43,901 nucleotides of DNA. Source: Bacillota bacterium. GTDB taxonomy: Bacteria > Bacillota > Clostridia > Lachnospirales > CAG-274. The notes beneath the pieces are model-generated. The model had not been told where the DNA came from and ran no database searches. It was given only the letters and a program-made list of their open reading frames with translations. A program made the position numbers and the translations under genes. The stretch spans positions 1 through 43,901 of the forward strand of contig JAFUAF010000045.1 of the NCBI GenBank assembly GCA_017460805.1, written 5' to 3'. Shown here piece after piece: positions 32,898 through 39,980 of this stretch (position 1 is its first letter; each line of letters begins with the position of its first letter).

Positions 32898-35800
32898 ATG
32901 AATTTTATTAACCCATTGGGATTTTTAGGGCTTCTCAGCCTGCCTGTCATTTTAATACTTTATACCGTAAGGCAGAAAAGCAAGGTAAAGCAGGTATCGA
33001 GCCTTTATCTGTGGGATAAGATAAACACGGAAAAAAGCGGCACTTCGTTTTTTAAAAGGCTTAAAAACAATCCGTTTTTGTACCTTGATCTTCTGCTTGC
33101 GCTGCTTGCGACACTTGCGCTTACGGAGGCTTATATACAGCGGACTGCGCATAACGGCAGCATGGTCATAGTTGTGGACAACAGTCTTACCATGCAGTCG
33201 GCGGATGTTGCGCCCACAAGACTTGACGAGGCTAAAAAACAGGCGCTCCGACTTATTGAAGGTACAGAACCCGACAAGCCCGTGAGCATTATCACCCTTA
33301 ACAAAAATCCGAGGGTGGCGGCCAACAGACAAACCGACAAGGCGGCACTTAAAGCGGCTGTCAATGCGATTCAGCCAACTTTCGGCGGGGCAGACGGCGA
33401 AAAGGCGACGGCACTTATCGACGGGCTTAACGCAGATGATACAAAGGTCTATATTCTAAGCGACAACAAGCTTGATATGGGCGGCGATTACGAGTTTATC
33501 GACCTTAGCAAAGATACGGAGAACTGTGCAGTTACGGAGCTTAGTATGCGCCCGAACCAAAACGGCGGCGTAACGCTTTTTGCACTTGCGCAGAACTACG
33601 GCACAAAGCCCGTGGAAAAAAGCGTGAATATTTTCGCCGATAATAAAATCATAGATACCTTTCTTGTGACTATTCAGCCCGGCGCAAGGACACAGGTGCT
33701 TGCGGAAACGGATTTTATGCCGTCCGAGGCTGTGGCGGAACTTTCTCCGTCGGATAATTTAAAGGTGGACGACACCCGTTATCTGACTATTGCGGGCGAC
33801 AGCATAAAAAAAGTGCTTCTTATTACAAAAGGCAATGTTTTTCTTGAAAAGGCGCTTAATGCACAGCCCGATGTGGAGCTTTACAAGGGCGATGAATACA
33901 GCGGCGCGCAGGGTTACGACTGCTATGTTTTTGACGGCATAGGCGCAGAAGCTTACCCAACGGACGGGGATATAATGATATTCGGCGTGGACGAGCAGAA
34001 TTTGTACAAGTCCTCGCCAAATGAAAAACTGACCGAAAGACCCGAGGCGGCGGGCTCTTTTCTTGCCGATACGGATATCAGCGTTCTAAGTGCTTACGGC
34101 ATAGAAAGCGATGCGCTCGACCCCGTACTGACGGCAGACGGAAAAACGATAATGGCGAGGGGAATGATGGATAACCGCAATGTTTTTGCCTGCGGTTTTG
34201 ACCTGCATGATTCAGACCTGCCGCTTAAAATGGATTTCCCGATACTTATTTACAATATACTTAACGACTTCGACGACAGCCGCCTTGCTTCAAGGCAGTT
34301 TACGGCTGGCGAAACGGCTTCCGTAATGCTTAAAGCGGACACAACTTCGGCGGAGATAGAAGACCCCGAGGGCAGAAGGAGTGAGGTCAAAGAAGGCAGT
34401 TTTACCCCCGAAGAATGTGGTATTTACCGCCTTTACGAAAACGGAAAGCAGACAGCCGAGTTTTCGGTAAACTGCGAGCCTGTGGGAACGGTCCGAGGTT
34501 TCCTTGCCGATGGCAGCGGACAGATAAAAATAAACCACAAATTAAGAAAATACTTTGTTATTTTTGCTCTTTTGGTGCTTATTGCGGGGCTTGTGCTGTA
34601 TTTTATCCGTATTAAGCCCGACCCGAAAGTCATTGTGCTGCGTGCGCTTATTTTTGTGCTTTTGGCGGCAAGTATAACCGATTTTTCGTTTACCTCAAAA
34701 ACCGAAAATGCCGATACGATATTTGTGCTGGACGGCTCGCAGAGCATGGACGGCAAGCGTGAAGAAGCCCTTGATTTTATCAATACAGCCATGCGCTCAA
34801 AGCCCAAGGGCGACTATACCGCTCTTATGCTTTTTGGCGGCAACACGGCTGTAGACAGCGGCCTTGCGCCCGATAAGGGAAGTTATTCTTCCTCATCCGT
34901 TGTGGACAGTACGCAGACCAATATAGAAAATGCCGTAAATACGGCGGGCGGCCTTTTTACGGACGAGAGGGGCAAACATATCGTTCTTCTGACCGACGGA
35001 CGTGAAACAAACGGCAGTATTTTGTCCTTAAAGGGCAATGATGCTGTAATTGATGCTGTGGACTTTTCTTCCGAACTTGAAAAAGAGGCACAGATAAGCC
35101 GACTTACTCTGCCCGGAAAGATAAACAAAAACACCGATTATTCGGTCACTATACAGATAGACAGTCTTACCGCGCAAAACTGCGGTGTACAGCTTTTAAA
35201 AAACGACAAGGTGATATATAACGAGAATTTAAGCCTTGACAAGGGGCATAACCGCTTTGTTATCCGCGACCATGCGGACGAGGCGAACAGCGTTGTTTAC
35301 AAATGTCTGATAACCCCCGAAGAAGATACTTATGCAGAAAATAATGTGCTTTACCGTCATACCTATATTCAGGATGTGCCCGTAGTGCTTGTGCTTGAAC
35401 ACGGCGGAAGCGGCGAAAATATATACGATCTTGTATCGAGTTTCGGTGTAAATGCAAAGCGTGCGGATATATCCGTCTATGCGCAGCACCCCGAAAATCT
35501 GGGGCAGAACGACCTTATTATACTTGCGGACTGTTCGGCGTTTGATATGACGGAAGATTTTATACAAAATCTTGACGGCTATGTCAGAAATTCCGCGGGC
35601 GGTCTTATAGTGACGGGCGGTGCAAATTCTTTCGCTTTGGGCGATTACAAGGACACACCGCTTGAAGATATGCTTCCCGTAAATATGGACATGATAAACG
35701 AGGAAGTAAACGGCGATGTGGCATTTTTTATGGTCACAGACCGTTCGGGAAGTATGTCGGGCGGCGATTACGGCAAGGATAAACTGACTATGGCAAAAGA

Positions 35801-37115
35801 GGCTATGGCGGGCGCCGTGAACAACCTTAACGAAAATGACACAGTAGCTGTTATCGCCTTTGATACGCAGTCCGACTGGGTGGTAAGACCCACAAAGGTC
35901 GGCAAAAATCAAAAGAGCATTATAGACAAAATAGCGGGAATCAGCCTTGGCGGCGGCACAAGTATTCTGCCGTCACTTACGGATGCTTATAACGAGATAG
36001 TGAAAAATGATTCTGCATACAAGCATATCATTCTTATGACCGACGGTCAGGCCGAAAGTACAGGCTATGATCCGCTTATAAACCAAATGAAAGATGCGAA
36101 TATCACGCTTTCGACCATAGCTGTCGGCAATGATGCGGACACGAAACTGCTTGAAGAACTGGCGCAAAAAGGCGGCGGACGTTACTACTATACGGACGAG
36201 TTTTCTAATCTGCCGAATATCTTCTCGCGCGAGGCTAAGCTTGCGGGCAGGGATTATATCAATAACGATCCGTTCTATCCGTCCGTGAATTCGGATGATG
36301 ATATTTTAAAGGATGCCGACAGTATACCCATGCTTGGCGGCTATATTGCCACAAAACCCAAGGAAACGGGTAAAATGGTACTTTCGACCGAACTTGGCGA
36401 GCCTGTTTTAAGCTACTGGCAGTACGGTCTCGGCAAAACGGCGGCTTTTACGACGGATATGAACAATTTCTGCGGGGATTGGCTCTCTTCGGATGAGGGC
36501 AGAAGTATTTTAAGAAATCTGACTGCGTATACCATGCGTTCGCCCGCAAGTCTTGACGGCGAGATAACCTACACCGAAGACGGCGAAAAGGGCATCGTTT
36601 CAATAAAATTCAATGATGCGCCCGAAGAAATAAGCGGCGCAAGCATCAACAACCAAAGCGTTGATTTTGTACGTACTTCTATCGGTGAATACCGCGCAGA
36701 GGTCGAAAAACTGGAGCAGGGCAGTTATATTGTAAATGCTCTGTACAAGGATGCCGAGGGCAACGAAAAGGTGCTTAATGACGGCATTGACATAGGTTAT
36801 TCGCGCGAGTTTGATATAAATAATCAGAAAAACGCGCTCACAGACCTCAATTCCGACACGGTAAACTTTATAACCGACCCTTATGCGGTATTTGCACAAA
36901 GGGAATATAAAGTCGAGCATAGCCTTGTGCTGTATAAGTTTTTGCTGCCGTTGGCGCTGCTTCTATTCCTTATCGAGGTATTTTTAAGACGTATAGGCTC
37001 GGTAAAACTGCCCGAAAGGGAGAAAAAAGTCAAACCGAAAGCCAAAACGGAAGAACAGGAACCCGAAACTACGGCACATACGCTGCTAAGCACAAAACGA
37101 AACAGGAATAAATGA
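32898..37115 (+). CDS. Large BatA-like membrane protein with three vWA-type domains
   Basis: A 1405-residue protein. The N-terminus (FINPLGFLGLLSLPVILILY) is the BatA start, followed by a vWA-like domain from about residue 89 with a partial MIDAS (DNSLT). Two membrane spans lie at about 551-602. A second vWA domain has DGSQS near 610, a glutamine-amidotransferase-like region lies at about 820-920 (LIVTGGANSFALG), a third vWA domain has DRSGS near 948 and LMTDGQAES, and a last membrane span sits near 1345-1363 before a basic tail. vWA proteins of this kind work with MoxR ATPases. It ends the operon at a strong terminator. The role is probably in envelope assembly or stress. Confidence 0.88.
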   Translation: MNFINPLGFLGLLSLPVILILYTVRQKSKVKQVSSLYLWDKINTEKSGTSFFKRLKNNPFLYLDLLLALLATLALTEAYIQRTAHNGSMVIVVDNSLTMQSADVAPTRLDEAKKQALRLIEGTEPDKPVSIITLNKNPRVAANRQTDKAALKAAVNAIQPTFGGADGEKATALIDGLNADDTKVYILSDNKLDMGGDYEFIDLSKDTENCAVTELSMRPNQNGGVTLFALAQNYGTKPVEKSVNIFADNKIIDTFLVTIQPGARTQVLAETDFMPSEAVAELSPSDNLKVDDTRYLTIAGDSIKKVLLITKGNVFLEKALNAQPDVELYKGDEYSGAQGYDCYVFDGIGAEAYPTDGDIMIFGVDEQNLYKSSPNEKLTERPEAAGSFLADTDISVLSAYGIESDALDPVLTADGKTIMARGMMDNRNVFACGFDLHDSDLPLKMDFPILIYNILNDFDDSRLASRQFTAGETASVMLKADTTSAEIEDPEGRRSEVKEGSFTPEECGIYRLYENGKQTAEFSVNCEPVGTVRGFLADGSGQIKINHKLRKYFVIFALLVLIAGLVLYFIRIKPDPKVIVLRALIFVLLAASITDFSFTSKTENADTIFVLDGSQSMDGKREEALDFINTAMRSKPKGDYTALMLFGGNTAVDSGLAPDKGSYSSSSVVDSTQTNIENAVNTAGGLFTDERGKHIVLLTDGRETNGSILSLKGNDAVIDAVDFSSELEKEAQISRLTLPGKINKNTDYSVTIQIDSLTAQNCGVQLLKNDKVIYNENLSLDKGHNRFVIRDHADEANSVVYKCLITPEEDTYAENNVLYRHTYIQDVPVVLVLEHGGSGENIYDLVSSFGVNAKRADISVYAQHPENLGQNDLIILADCSAFDMTEDFIQNLDGYVRNSAGGLIVTGGANSFALGDYKDTPLEDMLPVNMDMINEEVNGDVAFFMVTDRSGSMSGGDYGKDKLTMAKEAMAGAVNNLNENDTVAVIAFDTQSDWVVRPTKVGKNQKSIIDKIAGISLGGGTSILPSLTDAYNEIVKNDSAYKHIILMTDGQAESTGYDPLINQMKDANITLSTIAVGNDADTKLLEELAQKGGGRYYYTDEFSNLPNIFSREAKLAGRDYINNDPFYPSVNSDDDILKDADSIPMLGGYIATKPKETGKMVLSTELGEPVLSYWQYGLGKTAAFTTDMNNFCGDWLSSDEGRSILRNLTAYTMRSPASLDGEITYTEDGEKGIVSIKFNDAPEEISGASINNQSVDFVRTSIGEYRAEVEKLEQGSYIVNALYKDAEGNEKVLNDGIDIGYSREFDINNQKNALTDLNSDTVNFITDPYAVFAQREYKVEHSLVLYKFLLPLALLLFLIEVFLRRIGSVKLPEREKKVKPKAKTEEQEPETTAHTLLSTKRNRNK

Positions 37116-37116
37116 T

Positions 37117-37158
37117 AAAAGGTGGGTGTGATAATTTAGATTTCACACTCACCTTTTT
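37117..37158 (+). terminator. Terminator of the ABC/vWA operon
   Basis: AAAAGGTGGGTGTGA (37117-37131) pairs with TCACACTCACCTTTT (from 37143), with one G-U pair, then a T-run to 37158. Phage-like coding sequence begins at the very next base. Confidence 0.92.
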
Positions 37159-37902
37159 TTGACGGCAAGCACTTTCCGAGGAGCGAGTTTAAAACGGGCG
37201 TGACTGCTCCCCTGCGCGGGGCAATGACCGTGCCCCTGCGCGGGGCAATGACCGTGCCGCCTTTTCATCCGAATTGCAGGAGCGTGACCGCGCCGTACTT
37301 CGACGACGAGCTTGAATTGGGTACTCGCGCCGCAAAAGACCTCGAAACGGGGAAAACGGTCTCCGTTCCCGAAGATATGACTTACCCCGAATGGAAAAAA
37401 GTGTTTGTGGATAAGACAGAGACTGTGGCAGAGTGGAAGAATGCGAAGAATAACTCGCAAAATGACGTTGCAAATTCTGCTGAAAGTGGTATAATAAAAA
37501 ATATAAGGATAGAGCATTTTAAACCGATTTATGATAAGGGTACAGTATCAAAAGAGTGTATTGATGAAATTGTTAATGCGCTTGGAAATAATAAACGCTA
37601 TTTTGATGCTGTCAAATTAGTAAACATAGAGCGCAACAAAGACGGAACGATTGATTTATTGAGGACTAATGTTACACCTAAAGGAAATTGGGCGAATGTT
37701 TGCTTGGAAATCAATGAAGCATTTTTCAAGGAAAAAACTTTAGAGGATGTAAATGAAATTATTTACAACAATTATCTAAACGGGCATAGTGTTATACAAA
37801 ATCTTTCGGATGCCATTATACATGAATGTGGTCATAAAGAATAAAGGCATTGAATTACCAAAACAAGCGCAAGAGCTTTACGATATGTATATAAGGGAGT
37901 GA
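37159..37902 (+). pseudogene. Tail of a phage minor head protein with a metallopeptidase-like end
   Basis: From 37159 the frame reads DGKHFPRSEFKTGVT, then PPFHPNCRSVTAPYFDDE and MTYPEWKKVF, which I recognise as the C-terminal part of phage minor head (SPP1 gp7/Mu gpF-like) proteins. There is no start codon or RBS, so the 5' part is lost. A variable domain follows (residues about 90-215 of the frame) ending in IIHECGHKE, a zinc-site-like HExxH, where a stop at 37842 cuts the frame. The +1 frame continues (KGIELPKQAQELYDMYIRE) to a TGA at 37900. It is decayed; the tail resembles polymorphic-toxin-type extensions on head proteins. Confidence 0.7.
37209..37256 (+). repeat. Two perfect 24-bp tandem copies inside the phage remnant
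   Basis: Each copy begins CCCCTGCGCGGGG and ends ATGACCGTG (37209-37232 and 37233-37256), coding PLRGAMTV twice. It splits the expected junction GVT-PPFHPNC of the head protein. The core is a near-palindrome, and the GC content is far above the flanks. Confidence 0.85.
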
Positions 37903-37907
37903 TTTTT

Positions 37908-38096
37908 ATGTCGATAAAACTTAATCATCCGTGTACAAGATGTATAAATTCTATAAAGCGAGACCCAAGCATACCATATGGAAAGCATAAATGCAATGCT
38001 TTTCCTGCTGGTATCCCATATGAGTTTTTGTGGCAAAAAGATGTTACACAACTCGAAGAATGTAACAATGGTTATAAATTTGAGGAGAGCACTTAA
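37908..38096 (+). CDS. Small Cys-containing protein beside the phage remnant
   Basis: A 62-residue protein with HPCTRC at the N-terminus, then CNAFPAGIP and a late ECNNGYKFEE. The pattern C-x-x-C, C-x-AFP-x-GIP and NG-x-x-FE recurs, as I remember it, in small proteins encoded after toxin-like genes in phages and mobile elements. The RBS AAGGGAG at 37893-37899 fits the ATG at 37908. It follows the metallopeptidase-like end of the head-protein remnant by a few bases, so it may be the matching immunity or partner protein. Zinc binding by the four cysteines is possible. Confidence 0.65.
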   Translation: MSIKLNHPCTRCINSIKRDPSIPYGKHKCNAFPAGIPYEFLWQKDVTQLEECNNGYKFEEST

Positions 38097-38117
38097 CGAA
38101 AGTTAGGTGCTTTTTTA
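38088..38117 (+). terminator. Terminator overlapping the end of the small Cys protein gene
   Basis: AGCACTTAAC, loop GAAA, GTTAGGTGCT (one G-U pair), then six T. The stem includes the stop codon of the upstream gene. Confidence 0.85.
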
Positions 38118-38130
38118 GTGAGGTGAGAAA

Positions 38131-38193
38131 ATGCCGAAGGACGATTATTTCTATAATGATGAAATGAAGATAGTTATAAGATATAAAAAATAG
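38131..38193 (+). CDS. 20-residue ORF in the phage-derived block (doubtful)
   Basis: ATG at 38131 with GAGGTGAG 4-5 nt upstream, reading MPKDDYFYNDEMKIVIRYKK to a TAG at 38191. The good RBS is the only argument for coding. It could be the start of a phage gene whose rest was lost. It ends exactly where the next hairpin starts. Confidence 0.3.
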   Translation: MPKDDYFYNDEMKIVIRYKK

Positions 38194-38229
38194 ACGACCC
38201 CCCGCCTAATAGCAGAGGACCGTCTTTAA
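38190..38229 (+). terminator. Hairpin with weak terminator features
   Basis: AGACG (38192 on) pairs with CGTCT near 38220, with a C/G-rich interior (CCCCCC, GGACC), then TTTAATATT. The tail has few T, so termination is uncertain. It may be the edge of an older element. Confidence 0.45.
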
Positions 38230-38291
38230 TATTATAATACCACAATCTAATAAATTATGCAAGAAAAAATCAAAAGAAGGAGGGTAAATTT

Positions 38292-38513
38292 ATGAAAAAA
38301 TTATTTATCAGTCACCCTATGTGCGGCAAAACAAATGAGGAGATCGAGGCGATAAGGGCGGCGGCGATAGAGTCGGCGAAAGAGTTTTTGAAAGAAGATG
38401 TTGAAGTTATAGACAGCTTCTTCAAGGATGCGCCTGTGGATGCAAAGCCCTTATGGTTTTTAGGGAAAAGCTTGGAGTTATTGTCTGCGGCTGATGTTGC
38501 TTACTTACGATGA
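38292..38513 (+). pseudogene. DUF4406-type phage protein, 3'-truncated
   Basis: 73 residues opening with KKLFISHPMCGKTNEEI and containing VEVIDSFFKDAP and PLWFLGKSLELLSAADVAY, the start of DUF4406 (nucleoside deoxyribosyltransferase-like) proteins common in phages. Homologues continue after VAY with a Gly/Glu-rich active-site segment; here the frame hits LR and stop. The RBS AGAAGGAGG is intact. It is likely non-functional. The loss of the end is shown by the missing segment, not by an experiment. Confidence 0.6.
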
Positions 38514-38682
38514 GATAGTGTATCAGGCGTTGCAGATGGCGACATCGGGCAGAGCGTTGGAAAGGTTATTTAAAGACAAGACAGGAAAACATACAACAGA
38601 TTTCTTTCCCGATTACTTGCGTCTTATGGCAGAGAAAGAAACAAAATACAATGACTATGTTTATGAAACAAAAGATGGGTAA
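38494..38682 (+). CDS. ORF of unknown origin fused to the DUF4406 remnant (doubtful)
   Basis: An open frame (YDEIVYQALQMATSGRALE, ending YNDYVYETKDG) overlaps the last bases of the DUF4406 remnant in another frame. It has no RBS of its own, so it is probably the tail of a different gene brought next to DUF4406 by a deletion around 38500. I do not recognise the family. It ends 4 bases before a consensus promoter. Confidence 0.3.
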   Translation: MLLTYDEIVYQALQMATSGRALERLFKDKTGKHTTDFFPDYLRLMAEKETKYNDYVYETKDG

Positions 38683-38686
38683 ATGC

Positions 38687-38715
38687 TTGACAAAACAAGC
38701 ATACAGATGTATAGT
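38687..38715 (+). promoter_or_regulatory. Consensus promoter of the structured RNA
   Basis: TTGACA at 38687-38692, a 17-bp spacer, TATAGT at 38710-38715. No open reading frame with an RBS follows for more than 400 nt. Confidence 0.85.
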
Positions 38716-38721
38716 AATACT

Positions 38722-39014
38722 TGAAATGAAAGTCGATGTGTATTGCGACTATGCGTTACACGTGAACAAACCCCCAAAGAGTGCCAGCTCGATGGGGGGT
38801 TAAGTCCGAGGCTCAATGTGCCGTGCTATCTGTCGAGCTATTTGCAAATATAGAACGCTGCTATACTTGCCATGACAGATATTACAAAAGAAACTATGTA
38901 GGACATGCCATTACACCTACTTCCCTGTCGGTGGGAAACGACACGACAGTATTATAACATTATTTGACAAAATATTCAATATCAAAGCAAGCACTCCGAA
39001 AAGGGTGCTTTTTT
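38722..39014 (+). ncRNA. Structured non-coding RNA with two predicted pseudoknots
   Basis: The stretch has a consensus promoter, no coding frame and a terminator, and many matched helices. These are AGTCG/CGACT (38731-38735, 38746-38750); AACCCCC/GGGGGTT (38769-38775, 38795-38801), whose loop AGCTCGA (38786-38792) pairs with TCGAGCT (38833-38839); ATCTGTC/GACAGAT (38828-38834, 38874-38880); TATAG/CTATA (38849-38853, 38861-38865); GTAGG/CCTAC (38898-38902, 38916-38920); and TTCCC/GGGAA (38921-38925, 38933-38937), whose loop TGTCG can pair with CGACA downstream. Such an ornate fold suggests a conserved large RNA. Parts of the sequence feel familiar from other Clostridia, so a known class such as raiA or skipping-rope is possible; I cannot assign it. 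Confidence 0.7.
38989..39014 (+). terminator. Terminator of the structured RNA
   Basis: AAGCACTC (38989-38996) with GGGTGCTT (39003-39010), one G-U pair, then T to 39014. The rest of 39015-39178 holds no gene; a TATAAT at 39120-39125 without a good -35, and a small GTATGC/GCATAC hairpin near 39141-39156, precede the next gene. Confidence 0.85.
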
Positions 39015-39178
39015 AATGCAATAAAGGAGTGTCGGCTATGGTTTGAATAGATGATTTAGGCGACGATTTTGTAATATGTTTGTAACATAAAAAATGTAGA
39101 TTTTTGCGGCAGTTTGTTGTATAATGGACTTAGTTATCGGGTATGCTTGGGCATACAAAAAATTACGAGGTATTATAT

Positions 39179-39811
39179 ATGTCAAAAAAAAGAAAAAAAC
39201 AGCCGATAAAGCCCGCTCAGATAGCTCTTACGGCGGTACTTGCAATCGCTGCGGCAGCATCTACGGGTATGCTTGCAAACAGCAAAAGTCTTATAGAGGA
39301 CAGCCGATACAATGATATCCTTAAAATGGACACTATCTACAATAATGTTTTTATAAATAATTACGAGGTCGGCGGCCTTACTCGTGAGCAGGCGCTTGAA
39401 AAACTTACCCGTGAGCAGCAGGAGGGCAAGTTTGAAAAAAAGGTCATCAATCTTCAGATACCATACGGCGGAATGAATGATTTTATCCCCGTTACTTATA
39501 AGGAATGCGGTATGAAATACAACTATGCGCCCGAGATAGAGGATGCGTACAATGTCGGACGCAAGGGCAGCAAAAAAGAACGTATTGCGGCTATCGAGGA
39601 ACTGGAGAGCAAGGGTGAATTTTTCACATCCGAATACAGCTATGACAGGGATATGATAATCGAAACACTTAAAACCCATGAGTCGGAGATAAATTCCTAT
39701 TACTCAAACGGAGAAAAAATGGATGTGGAAGCCACCGCCGATATGATAGTCGGTATGCTTGAAATAGACGCTTATGATTCGGGAATAGACATTCCGACAA
39801 TTAAAGAATAA
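39179..39811 (+). CDS. Short membrane-anchored protein related to VanW-type wall proteins
   Basis: A 210-residue protein. The basic N-terminus (MSKKRKKQPIKPAQ) and a hydrophobic segment (IALTAVLAIAAAASTGML) give a single anchor. Then VFINNYEVGGLTREQALEKL matches the start of the peptidoglycan-binding-type domain that precedes VanW (compare VDGIDIGGLTVEEAKTLL in the next gene). It lacks the VanW domain, so it is either a truncated paralogue or a short relative. Its 3' end is embedded in an inverted repeat, and a 31-bp copy of that end lies before the next gene. It probably sits outside the membrane. Confidence 0.7.
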   Translation: MSKKRKKQPIKPAQIALTAVLAIAAAASTGMLANSKSLIEDSRYNDILKMDTIYNNVFINNYEVGGLTREQALEKLTREQQEGKFEKKVINLQIPYGGMNDFIPVTYKECGMKYNYAPEIEDAYNVGRKGSKKERIAAIEELESKGEFFTSEYSYDRDMIIETLKTHESEINSYYSNGEKMDVEATADMIVGMLEIDAYDSGIDIPTIKE

Positions 39812-39966
39812 AATTCATTCGGCGTTCCGCAGGACAAATTTTTAGCGTGTAAGCCGCAGGAGCGAAGCGACACAGGCGCAGCGTAAAGAAAATTTGAGCG
39901 AATGAATTTTATTAACTATAGACGGAATGTCGGGAAATAGACATTCCGACAATTCAAGAATAAAAT
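39784..39966 (+). repeat. 31-bp direct repeats flanking an inverted-repeat element
   Basis: AATAGACATTCCGACAATT starts both copies (39784-39814 and 39936-39966), which match at 30 of 31 positions. Between them are long inverted arms: AATAAAATTCATTCG (39807-39821) with its complement (39899-39913), extended by GACATTCCG (39788-39796) with CGGAATGTC (39923-39931). A short hairpin CGGAATGTC/GACATTCCG also occupies 39923-39949. The layout is MITE-like. No transposase is present. Confidence 0.8.
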
Positions 39967-39980
39967 GAAAGGTGATAGAC

